Shown here: in pieces, positions 8,195-15,589 of the stretch
How positions within the stretch are numbered: the stretch's first letter is position 1
Layout of the letters: each line of letters begins with the position of its first letter
Source: SCUS01 sp966211675
GTDB taxonomy: Bacteria > Myxococcota_A > Polyangia > Polyangiales > Ga0077539
Direction of reading: 5' to 3'
Assembly (NCBI GenBank): GCA_966211675.1
Contig: CBIHPK010000111.1
Location: 1 to 27,435, forward strand
Length of the DNA: 27,435 nt
Translations under genes and position numbers: made by a program
Notes under the pieces: model-generated
Told to the model about the DNA's origin: nothing
Database searches by the model: none
What the model saw: the letters and a program-made list of their open reading frames with translations, nothing else

Positions 8195-9052
8195 ATGTCA
8201 CCCCCTCCCGACGCGACCCCTGTCGACAACAGCCTGCACCGCGAGGCCTGTCCGCTCTGCGGCGCGCCGGTGTCGCCGGTCGGGGTGATGCGGCTGCCGA
8301 CGGCGATCCAGTTCTCCACGCACTGGATCTCGCTGCGCCGCCCCCCCGAGCTCTGGCGTTGCTCGAAGTGCGGGTCGGGCTTCACCCAGGAGGCGATCCC
8401 CGAAGGTGTTGCGCTCGGGCTCTATGGCAAGGGCGACGGCGGCGCCCGCTGGTCGAGCCACGCCCCCTTCGAGGCGACCAAGACGCGCGAGGCGCTGGCC
8501 ACGCTGCGCCGCATGATCCGCCCCGGCACGCGGGTGCTCGACGTGGGCTGCAACACCGGCGACCTGCTGGATTTCGCCCGCTCCCTCGGCGCCTCCACCG
8601 CGGGCGTCGAGCCCTCGGACGCGAGCCGCGCCGCGGCCGTCGCCAAGGGGCACCGAGTGGTCGCGAGCCTCTCCGAGGCGGTTGGTCCCTTCGATGTGGT
8701 GACGGCCTTCGACGTGCTCGAACACGTCTACGACGTGCCGGCCCTGCTGGCCGAGGTGGCGACGAAGCTGAGCCCGGGCGGGCGCTTCGTGGCCCTCACC
8801 GGCGACATCACCTGCGCCGAGGCGAGGCGCGAGGCCGCCGACTGGTGGTACGTCCAGTGCCCCGAGCACGTGGTGTTTCCGACGCTCTCCGCGCTGGGTG
8901 GAATCCCCGGCTACACCGTGGAGCAGGCGGTCACCACCTTCGCCGACCTGGGACATGAGCCCCGGCTGCTGCGCCGCGCGTGGCTCGCCCTCACCGGCCG
9001 CTCTCGCTCCGACGTCCATGACCACATCCTCGTTGTCTTGAAGAAGGAGTGA
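8195..9052 (+). CDS. Class I SAM-dependent methyltransferase with N-terminal zinc ribbon (1)
   Basis: A 285-residue protein. The N-terminal zinc ribbon has paired CxxC motifs, EACPLCGAP and WRCSKCGSG. A class I methyltransferase domain follows, with the SAM-binding glycine motif RVLDVGCNTGDLLDFA and the post-I acidic residue in GVEPSDAS. FDVVTAFDVLEHVYDVPALL is the typical motif IV/V region of Methyltransf_11/23-type enzymes. This zinc ribbon plus methyltransferase layout is common in sugar methyltransferases of O-antigen and deoxysugar loci. ATG 8195 is chosen because the zinc ribbon starts soon after; an in-frame GTG at 8120 would add a poorly conserved-looking extension. It is first in a run of five plus-strand genes. 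The acceptor is unknown, probably a nucleotide sugar or glycan. Confidence 0.88.
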   Translation: MSPPPDATPVDNSLHREACPLCGAPVSPVGVMRLPTAIQFSTHWISLRRPPELWRCSKCGSGFTQEAIPEGVALGLYGKGDGGARWSSHAPFEATKTREALATLRRMIRPGTRVLDVGCNTGDLLDFARSLGASTAGVEPSDASRAAAVAKGHRVVASLSEAVGPFDVVTAFDVLEHVYDVPALLAEVATKLSPGGRFVALTGDITCAEARREAADWWYVQCPEHVVFPTLSALGGIPGYTVEQAVTTFADLGHEPRLLRRAWLALTGRSRSDVHDHILVVLKKE

Positions 9053-9056
9053 CGGA

Positions 9057-9773
9057 ATGCTCGATCGCTGGATTGAACGCGCGGGGCTGCGCAGGGTCGT
9101 CGACTCGGCGCGAGAGCGGCTGGGCATCGACCTGCGGCCGCACGAGCGCTGGCTGCGCAACCTGAACTTCCGCACGGTCCTCGACGTGGGGGCCAACACC
9201 GGGCAGTTCGTCGCCGAGGCGCGCAAGATCGCGCCGGAGGCCTTCATCTACTCCTTCGAGCCGCTGCGCGAGTGCTACGAGGCGCTCTGCGCGCAGCAGC
9301 GGGGCGACGCGCGCTTCAAGGCCTTCCACGTGGCGCTCGGTGAGGAGCCGGGCGAGGTGACCATGCACCGCAACGACTACTCGCAGTCGTCGTCGCTGCT
9401 GCCGATGGCCGAGCTCCACAAGACGGCCTTTCCGGAGACGCGGCACAGCTCTCCGGAGAAGGTGCAGGTGAGGCGCCTCGACGACCTCGCCGGGGAGCTT
9501 CGCATCGAGCGCCCGATGCTGCTGAAGATCGACGTGCAGGGCTTCGAGGCCAAGGTCATCGCGGGCGCCGGGGCGCTGCTGCAGCAGGCCGACGTGATCA
9601 TCGTCGAGACCGGCGTCGAGGCCCTCTACGAGGGTCAGGCGCTCTTCGATGACGTCTATCGGATGTTGTATGAGCGCGGCTTCCGATATCGCGGCAACCA
9701 CAACCAGCTCCACTCTCCCCACGACGGGCGGGTGCTCCAGGCCGACGCGTTCTTCACCCCGGCGGGAGCCTGA
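9057..9773 (+). CDS. FkbM family SAM-dependent methyltransferase
   Basis: A 238-residue protein with the FkbM signature. The SAM motif is VLDVGANTGQF. It is followed by YSFEPLRECYEAL, the LLKIDVQGFEAKVIAGA segment and the closing VETGVEALYEGQ. FkbM enzymes O-methylate sugars or polyketides, and in surface polysaccharide clusters they usually cap or decorate glycans. ATG 9057 lies four bases after the previous stop, with AAGGAG about seven bases before it, one of the best ribosome binding sites in the window. Tight spacing suggests co-transcription with the zinc-ribbon methyltransferase upstream and the glycosyltransferase downstream. Confidence 0.9.
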   Translation: MLDRWIERAGLRRVVDSARERLGIDLRPHERWLRNLNFRTVLDVGANTGQFVAEARKIAPEAFIYSFEPLRECYEALCAQQRGDARFKAFHVALGEEPGEVTMHRNDYSQSSSLLPMAELHKTAFPETRHSSPEKVQVRRLDDLAGELRIERPMLLKIDVQGFEAKVIAGAGALLQQADVIIVETGVEALYEGQALFDDVYRMLYERGFRYRGNHNQLHSPHDGRVLQADAFFTPAGA

Positions 9774-9796
9774 GCGAGAGGGGAGAGCGAGCGCTC

Positions 9797-10993
9797 GTGA
9801 ACGTCGTCGTCGTCGGGGACGAGATCGCCTTCCCTCGGGGCTTCGCCGCCAGCAACTACGTTCGACTCTTCGGCAAGGCGCTGGTGGGCGCCGGGGCCGG
9901 GGCCCACGTGGTCGCCCTCGACTACTCCGAGCGCACCGCGACGCCGCTCAACACCGAGGCCCGAGGCTCGGTCGACGGCGTCACCTTCGAGTACACCACC
10001 GGCGCGACGGCGCTGCCGTCCTTCCCTCTCGCCATTCCCCTCGGCCGGGCCCGCTCGCACGCTCGCTTCTTCGCCGACATGCTGCGCCGCTCGCGCGCCG
10101 GCAGGCTCGACGCGATCCTCTACTATGGCCGCTCGACCGCGGAGCTTCTGCACTCGCTCGCGGTGGCGAGGGCGGCGCGCGTCCCGCTGGTGGTCATCGT
10201 GGTCGAGTGGCGCCTCGCCTATCGCGACCAGACGCCCGCCCAGGTGATCGATGATCGCCTCTTCGTCCGGGCGCTCGGGCACGTCGACGGCGCCATCGTG
10301 ATCTCCCGCTTCCTCGTCGACCGGGTGGCCCCGCTGCTCCCGCCGGGCGCTCCGTGTCTGCGACTGCCCATCCTGGCCGAGCCCTCGGTGTGGCAGGGCG
10401 CGACGCCCGCCGTGCGCCCGAGGCCCTACGCCGTGCTCTGCACCGACTTCGACTCCTACCCCGATGACGCGGTGTCGGTGATCCGCGCCGCGGCGGGCCT
10501 CTCGCCCCGAGCCCTGGAGGTGCTCTTCGTGGGCAAGGCCTCCGAGGCCACGAAGCGCAGGCTCCGAGAGGAGGCGCTCGCCCTGCCGCCGGGCGTGACG
10601 CTGACCCTTCAGTCCGACTACGTCTCCGCGGAGCGACTGCGCGACCTCTACGCGGGCGCCGCCGCGCTGCTCGCGCCCCTGCCCGACAACGACCGCTCTC
10701 GCGCCCGCTTCCCCAGCAAGATCGCGGAGTATCTCCTCTCCGGGCGGCCGGTGGTCTCGACGCGAGTGGGCGAGGTGGGGGAGTTCCTGGTGGACGAGGA
10801 GAGCGCCTTCCTCGCGACCCCGGGTGACCTCGCGGACTTCTCCCGAGCGCTCGACCGCGCGCTCTCCAGCGAGCGCGCCTCGGCGATCGGTGCCCGTGGG
10901 CGGGAGGTCGCGCTGGAGCATTTCGACCACGAGCGCCTCGGCCCTCGCATCGTGGCCTTCCTCGAGTCGCTCCCTCGCGGGAGGGCCCGCTGA
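9797..10993 (+). CDS. Glycosyltransferase, GT4-like (GT-B fold)
   Basis: A 398-residue protein that starts directly on a Rossmann strand (NVVVVGDEIAFPRGFAASNY). The C-terminal nucleotide-sugar-binding half shows LRDLYAGAAALLAPLPDNDR, FPSKIAEYLLSGRPVVSTRV and GEVGEFLVDEESAFLATPGD. These match the family pattern of an E-x-x-x-x-G-x-P-V-V run followed by an acidic GxxxxLV segment. It should transfer a sugar from a nucleotide donor to a lipid-linked glycan at the inner face of the cytoplasmic membrane. GTG 9797 is chosen as start; GAGAGGGGAGAG about ten bases upstream serves as ribosome binding site. Donor and acceptor cannot be predicted. The stop overlaps the likely start of the flippase gene. 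Confidence 0.85.
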   Translation: MNVVVVGDEIAFPRGFAASNYVRLFGKALVGAGAGAHVVALDYSERTATPLNTEARGSVDGVTFEYTTGATALPSFPLAIPLGRARSHARFFADMLRRSRAGRLDAILYYGRSTAELLHSLAVARAARVPLVVIVVEWRLAYRDQTPAQVIDDRLFVRALGHVDGAIVISRFLVDRVAPLLPPGAPCLRLPILAEPSVWQGATPAVRPRPYAVLCTDFDSYPDDAVSVIRAAAGLSPRALEVLFVGKASEATKRRLREEALALPPGVTLTLQSDYVSAERLRDLYAGAAALLAPLPDNDRSRARFPSKIAEYLLSGRPVVSTRVGEVGEFLVDEESAFLATPGDLADFSRALDRALSSERASAIGARGREVALEHFDHERLGPRIVAFLESLPRGRAR

Positions 10994-12498
10994 GCGAGCC
11001 CGAGCAGTCGGCGAAGCGCGAGGCGGGCGGCGTCGGCGTCAACCTGCTCACGCTGCTGGCGCAGGCGTCGATGCCGGCGTTTCAGCTGCAGATCAGCCAC
11101 GTGCTCGGCATGGGCGCCTACGGTCTCTACTCGCTGTGTACCTCCATCGTCGACCCGCTCTCGGGCATCACGATGTTCGGCATGGACCTCGCGACCACCC
11201 GCGCGGTCAGCATCGCTCACGCCGAGGGCGATCCCGAGCGGGCGGCCCGCGCCACCGGCGGGTCGCTGCGCGTCGTCGTCGCTTCGGGCGTGATCGTGGC
11301 GCTCTGCATCGCGCTGGCGGCCCCCTTCATCGCGGCTCGCAACCACGAACCCGCGCTGGTGGCCCCGCTGCGCATGCTCGCCCTGATGCCCATCGGGTAC
11401 CACGTCGCGAGCGTCTTCCTCATCGCCACGCAGGCCAAGATGGTGATGAAGTTCGACTTCTGGGCGCGCGGGCTCTTCCAGCCGCTCGCGCTGCTGGCCC
11501 TCGCCACGGCGGCGATGCACCTCGGGGGCGGCGTGCTCGGGGTCTGCGCCGCCGTCGTCGCAGCGATGACGCTCACCGCCGTCCTCGCCGCGCGCTTCTT
11601 CGGCCGGGAGTTTCCGCTGGGCGTCGCGCTGCGCGCCGCGTGGGGTCAGCCGGTCGACCGCGCGCTCCTCCGCATGGGCGCCCCGATGGTCGTGCTCGGC
11701 CTCGTCTGGAACCTCCAAGGGGCCGTGGACCTCTGGGCCCTCGCCGGCAGCAAGACCGACGTCGCCGCGTACAAGGCCTGCCTCATCTGGGTGGTCAGCC
11801 TCTCGCAGGTGCGCAACACCTTCGCGCCGGTGATCAGCGCGACGCTCCCGCCGCTGCTGGCGCGCAACGACGTCGCCGCCGTCAACGCCTTCATCCGCCG
11901 TCAGAACCGCTGGGTCGCCCTGCTCGCCATGCCGCTCTGCGTGCTCTTCGCGGGCTTCGGCGAGGGCCTGCTATTCGTCTTCGGGCGCGGCTTCCTCATC
12001 GGCGTCCCGGCGCTGGCGATCCTCGCGGTCGGCAACCTCGCGGGCGCGCTCGCGGTGCCCGCCTACGTGCTCCTGCTCGGCGGCAAGGCCCGCTACAGCA
12101 CCCTCGCGGGGGCCTCGTGCCTCATCTTCCAGCTCGTCTCGCTGCCCATCCTCGTGCCGCGCTACGGCATCACCGGCGCGGCGCTCGCCTCCGCCTCGGG
12201 CATGGTGCTCTCGCAGCTCGTGCAGCAGGGCTTCACCTGGCGCCTCACGCGCGTCCACGGCTTCTCCGTCGGGCTCGCCAAGGTCTTCGCCGCGGCGCTC
12301 GCGGGACTCGTCGTGGGCCGCCTGGTCTACGCGGCGCTGCCCGCGCTGATCCCGGTGCGCTTCTTCGGCGGCGTCGCCGTGGCCGCGGTGGTCTACCTCG
12401 CGACGCTCGTGGCGCTCGGGCTGCAGCCCGATGAGGTCGACGTCGCGCGCTCGGCGCTCGGCAAGGTGCGCGAGCTCACCGCCCGCCTGCGCCGCTAA
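10990..12498 (+). CDS. Polysaccharide flippase (Wzx/MATE-like), probable CTG start
   Basis: An integral membrane protein with about 12-14 hydrophobic segments, of the oligosaccharide flippase (MOP superfamily) type, which moves lipid-linked repeat units across the inner membrane. Opening elements of the family are visible: NLLTLLAQASMPAFQLQ, then HVLGMGAYGLYSLC. The first ATG in frame, 11071, falls inside this first membrane helix. No ATG, GTG or TTG exists upstream in frame, but CTG 10990 does. It overlaps the glycosyltransferase stop as CTGA and has GGGAGGG (10979-10985) a few bases upstream, while ATG 11071 has no ribosome binding site. The CTG version has 502 residues and the ATG version 475. 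The stop codon nests with that of the convergent GT2 gene in the four bases CTAA. Confidence 0.85.
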   Translation: MSEPEQSAKREAGGVGVNLLTLLAQASMPAFQLQISHVLGMGAYGLYSLCTSIVDPLSGITMFGMDLATTRAVSIAHAEGDPERAARATGGSLRVVVASGVIVALCIALAAPFIAARNHEPALVAPLRMLALMPIGYHVASVFLIATQAKMVMKFDFWARGLFQPLALLALATAAMHLGGGVLGVCAAVVAAMTLTAVLAARFFGREFPLGVALRAAWGQPVDRALLRMGAPMVVLGLVWNLQGAVDLWALAGSKTDVAAYKACLIWVVSLSQVRNTFAPVISATLPPLLARNDVAAVNAFIRRQNRWVALLAMPLCVLFAGFGEGLLFVFGRGFLIGVPALAILAVGNLAGALAVPAYVLLLGGKARYSTLAGASCLIFQLVSLPILVPRYGITGAALASASGMVLSQLVQQGFTWRLTRVHGFSVGLAKVFAAALAGLVVGRLVYAALPALIPVRFFGGVAVAAVVYLATLVALGLQPDEVDVARSALGKVRELTARLRR

Positions 12499-13340
12499 CG
12501 GCCCCGAAGCGCCGCTCGACCGTAGCCCTCGACGGACCTCGCCAGCGCCCGCGCCGTGCGCCGCCAGTCCCCGGACGCCAGGAACTGCGCCGCCGCCGCC
12601 GACATCACATCCCCGTATTGAACCGGGCTGTGGCGTCGAAGCAGGTCGAGATAGTCGGTGGCCTCTTCGGTGAGCACCACGAAGGAGCGGTATTGCCTCG
12701 GGTTGCCCCGCAGGTTGGAGAGCTTCCGGGAGGTGAGCCGGTCGTCGCCCTCGGTGTGATAGATGCGCAATCCCTGGTGGAGATAGTACCAGCGCGCCCC
12801 GGCGTGGATGCGCGTCCAGAGCACCGCCTCGCGTCCGGCGATGCGCTCGTCGAATCGGTGCTTCCCCAGGATGCGCCGATGGAACATGCCCCAGAACTCC
12901 CCTCTCGTCTCGGAGAGAGAGCGCGCGATGTCGATATACTGGTCGCCGCTGAAGCCCTCTCCGGAGAAGCGCCCCGTGCGCGAGTCGACGCAGTTGCAGG
13001 AGATGGCGTCGAGCGTCGGGTCGACCTCGGAGAGCACCCGCATGAAGGTCGAGAGCGCTCCCGGCGCCAGGGCGTCGTCGCTGTCGAGCGTGGCGATCCA
13101 CTCGCCCGCGCTGTGGTCGAAGCCGGTGTTCTTGGCGGCGGTGACCCCGCGGTTGGTCTCGTGCACGACCAGCTTGATGCGGGGGTCGGCGTAGCGCCCG
13201 ACGACCGCTCTCGTGGCGTCGGTGGAGCCGTCGTCGACGACGATGACCTCCCAGTCCTGCCAGTCCTGGGCGAGCACGCTGTCGAGGGCGCGGGGGAGGG
13301 TGTGGGCGCGGTTGTAGGCCGCCATCACCAGCGAGATCAC
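12495..13340 (-). CDS. Glycosyltransferase family 2 (GT-A fold)
   Basis: A 281-residue GT2 enzyme. The start shows VISLVMAAYNRAHTLPRALD, then WEVIVVDDGSTDATRAVV and NRGVTAAKNTGFDHSAGEWI. The metal and nucleotide-binding DxD motif is in ATLDSDDAL. These are the canonical GT-A nucleotide-sugar-binding signatures. It would add a sugar to the polysaccharide unit in the cytoplasm. The start is the GTG at 13340, which overlaps the stop of the upstream glycosyltransferase as GTGA. This implies translational coupling in a two-gene minus-strand operon. Confidence 0.9.
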   Translation of the reverse strand: MISLVMAAYNRAHTLPRALDSVLAQDWQDWEVIVVDDGSTDATRAVVGRYADPRIKLVVHETNRGVTAAKNTGFDHSAGEWIATLDSDDALAPGALSTFMRVLSEVDPTLDAISCNCVDSRTGRFSGEGFSGDQYIDIARSLSETRGEFWGMFHRRILGKHRFDERIAGREAVLWTRIHAGARWYYLHQGLRIYHTEGDDRLTSRKLSNLRGNPRQYRSFVVLTEEATDYLDLLRRHSPVQYGDVMSAAAAQFLASGDWRRTARALARSVEGYGRAALRGR

Positions 13341-14479
13341 GGCGCCGCGAGCCCCGGGTCTCGCAGCACCCTCGCGTAGACCTCCACCGTGCGCGACACC
13401 ATGCGCCGCACCGCGAAGCGCTCCCTCGCCAGCTCGTACCCGCGCCGCCCCATGCTCGCTCGCTCCTCGGGGGAGAGCGCCACGAAGCGGCGGATCGCCC
13501 GCTCCACGCTCTGCGGGTCGGTGCCCTCGCAGACCAGGCCGGTGACGCCGTCGTCGACGAGCGCGTCGGTGTTGGCCGCAGGAGAGACGATGGGGGCCGT
13601 GGCGCAGCTCATCGACTCGATCACCGCGTTGGGAAGGCCCTCGTAGTGGGAGGGGAGCAGCACCCCGTCGGCGGCGGCGACCAGCTTCTCGATGGGCTTC
13701 ACGATGCCGACGAAGCGCAGCGCGTCGCCGAGCGAGGCCAGGTCCGCCGCGCGCCGGACGTACTCGCCATAGAGCGGGGGAGAGCCCCGGCCGGCGAAGA
13801 TCACCAGGAGGTCCGGGGGGAGCGTGCCCTCGCGCCTCATCGAGGAGAGCGCGCGCACGATGGCGATCTGGTTCTTCTGCTCGGAGACCCGGCCCGGGAC
13901 CACCAGGGCGCAGCGGCCCTCCATCTTCCACTCGGCACGGAGGCGCTCTCGCTCGGCCTCGTCGATGGGGCGGAAGCGCTCCTGGTCGACACCGTTCTCG
14001 ATGACGTCGATGTCCGAGAGGGGGATGCCCGCGCGGGCGTGGAGTTCGTCTCGGATGCCCACGGAGTTGCAGATGAGCGCGTCGATCATCCCGTGCGTGG
14101 CGCGCTCATAGAAGACATCCCTCCGGGGCATCTGGGTGCAGCGCACCGAGGCGACGGCCCGGCCGATACCCGTGTATCGCGCGGCGAGCCGTCCGAAGAG
14201 GTTTTCATAACCCATATAGGAATGGATGATGTCCGGACGCACCTCGCGCACCACGCGCACCAGCCTGGAGAACGAGCCTGGCGTCGGACCGAAGGTGGCT
14301 TCGATGGAGTAGGGCTCCCCGCCGGGGAGGGTGTAGCCGAGGTGGTCGGTGCGGTGGCAGAGCGCGAGCCGGGCCTCGAAGCGCTCCGGGTCGAGGCCGC
14401 GCATGAGCTCCACCATCTGCCGCTCGGCGCCGCCCTGCTCGAGCGAGGAGATGAAGAACAGGATCCGACGGCGGGCCAT
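13337..14479 (-). CDS. Glycosyltransferase family 4 (GT-B fold)
   Basis: A 380-residue GT4 enzyme. The N-terminus RRILFFISSLEQGGAERQMV is the classic GT4 opening strand and glycine-rich loop. ICNSVGIRDELHARAGIP and DIDVIENGVDQERFRP are the linker motif. The donor half has LVVPGRVSEQKNQIAIVRAL, then GLPNAVIESMSCATAPIV with the conserved Glu, and TDALVDDGVTGLVCEGTDP. It belongs to the surface polysaccharide cluster and starts the minus-strand pair with the GT2 gene, whose GTG start overlaps its TGA. A strong-looking promoter ends 7 bases upstream of its ATG. Sugar specificity is unknown. Confidence 0.92.
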   Translation of the reverse strand: MARRRILFFISSLEQGGAERQMVELMRGLDPERFEARLALCHRTDHLGYTLPGGEPYSIEATFGPTPGSFSRLVRVVREVRPDIIHSYMGYENLFGRLAARYTGIGRAVASVRCTQMPRRDVFYERATHGMIDALICNSVGIRDELHARAGIPLSDIDVIENGVDQERFRPIDEAERERLRAEWKMEGRCALVVPGRVSEQKNQIAIVRALSSMRREGTLPPDLLVIFAGRGSPPLYGEYVRRAADLASLGDALRFVGIVKPIEKLVAAADGVLLPSHYEGLPNAVIESMSCATAPIVSPAANTDALVDDGVTGLVCEGTDPQSVERAIRRFVALSPEERASMGRRGYELARERFAVRRMVSRTVEVYARVLRDPGLAAP

Positions 14480-14486
14480 CGGCGGC

Positions 14487-14516
14487 GCTATATCACCGCG
14501 CCTTCCGGGGCGGCAA
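14487..14516 (-). promoter_or_regulatory. Promoter of the GT4-GT2 operon (TTGCCG-N18-TGA-TATAGC), leaderless
   Basis: On the minus strand: TTGCCG (14516-14511), an 18-base spacer ending in TGA, and the -10 TATAGC (14492-14487). Together they make an extended -10 promoter. Only seven bases separate the -10 from the ATG at 14479, so the mRNA would begin at or next to the start codon. No Shine-Dalgarno sequence is present. Confidence 0.5.
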
Positions 14517-14561
14517 GCGAGCGGGGGCGGTGCGTCCTTCCACTGCGCGGGCGCTCGCTGT

Positions 14562-14567
14562 TACGGT
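14562..14567 (+). promoter_or_regulatory. Candidate extended -10 (TGT-TACGGT) for the second zinc-ribbon methyltransferase
   Basis: TACGGT preceded by TGT, 17 bases before ATG 14585. The short leader holds no Shine-Dalgarno sequence. There is no clear -35, so this rests on the extended -10 and the recurrence of TGnTA near starts in this window. Confidence 0.3.
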
Positions 14568-14584
14568 GCCGCCGAGCCGACGCC

Positions 14585-15532
14585 ATGACCCATCCGTACC
14601 TGATCCGCCGCGAGCGCTGCCCGGCCTGCGGCGCCGCCGGAGCGACGACCCTCTTCGCCTGCGGGATGACCGAGCCGCCCATTCGCGAGCACCTCGTCGC
14701 CCTCTATGAGCCGCAGGGGATGATCGAGCTCCAGTACCTCGAAGGAGGGGAGTTCAAGCTGCTGGAGTGCGGCGCTTGCGGAGTCCTCTATCACCAGGAC
14801 GTCCCCGGCGATGTGCTGATGGAGCGGCTCTATGAACACTGGATCGAGCCGACCCGCGCCCTCGCGCAGCACGAGCTCCACGTGACCATGGACACCCGGA
14901 TGATGTTCATCCGGGAGATCGTGCTGGCGCTGGAGGTGGTGCCGAAGACGGGCCCGAGGCTGAGGGCCTTCGACTTCGGCATGGGCTGGGGCGACTGGTG
15001 CCTGATGGCCAGGGCCTTCGGCTGCGAGGTGTCGGGCACCGAGCGCTCACCCAGCCGGGTGGCCAACGCGAAGGCCAACGGCATCGAGGTGGTGCCCTGG
15101 GAGGAGATCCCCGCGCGGCGCTTCGACCTCATCAACTGCGACCAGGTGCTGGAACACGTGGTCGACCCGCTGGAGACGCTCCGCTACGTGGCGGGCTCGC
15201 TCGAAGCCGGCGGGCTCCTCAAGGTGAGCGTGCCCGACGGCGCGGACATCAAGCGAAGGCTCGCCCGCGGCGACTGGATGGCCCCGGAGGGATCGGCCGA
15301 CTCGCTGCTCTCGGTCACGCCGCTTCAGCACATCAACTGCTTCGATCACGACTCGCTGGTCGCCATGGCGAAGCGCGCGGGCCTGCGCGTGGCGGAGATT
15401 CCCCTCTCGGCGCAGGTCGCGAGCACCGTCGACCGCTTCACCCCGGCGCAGCTCCTCAACGGGCTCACCCGCCCGCTCGGCCGCCGGCTCTTCACCCGCG
15501 ACACCTACCTCTTCCTCGAACGCGCCCCCTGA
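14585..15532 (+). CDS. Class I SAM-dependent methyltransferase with N-terminal zinc ribbon (2)
   Basis: A 315-residue protein. It opens with a zinc ribbon, RERCPACGAAGATTLF paired with LLECGACGVLYHQD. The methyltransferase domain includes AFDFGMGWGDWCLMARAFGC (motif I, with FDFGMGWG instead of the common LDVGCGxG), GTERSPSRVANAKANGI, FDLINCDQVLEHVVDPLETL and a C-terminal region with SVTPLQHINCFDHDSL. It resembles sugar C- or O-methyltransferases of deoxysugar and O-antigen loci. ATG 14585 directly precedes the conserved region. It is divergent from the GT4 gene (105-base gap) and 57 bases upstream of asnB copy 2, so the two are probably co-transcribed. The substrate is unknown. Confidence 0.88.
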   Translation: MTHPYLIRRERCPACGAAGATTLFACGMTEPPIREHLVALYEPQGMIELQYLEGGEFKLLECGACGVLYHQDVPGDVLMERLYEHWIEPTRALAQHELHVTMDTRMMFIREIVLALEVVPKTGPRLRAFDFGMGWGDWCLMARAFGCEVSGTERSPSRVANAKANGIEVVPWEEIPARRFDLINCDQVLEHVVDPLETLRYVAGSLEAGGLLKVSVPDGADIKRRLARGDWMAPEGSADSLLSVTPLQHINCFDHDSLVAMAKRAGLRVAEIPLSAQVASTVDRFTPAQLLNGLTRPLGRRLFTRDTYLFLERAP

Positions 15533-15589
15533 GCGGACGCGCGCTGTTGCCGCGGGGCGCTCCGCGGTGGTAGCCGAGCGGCTCCTCCT

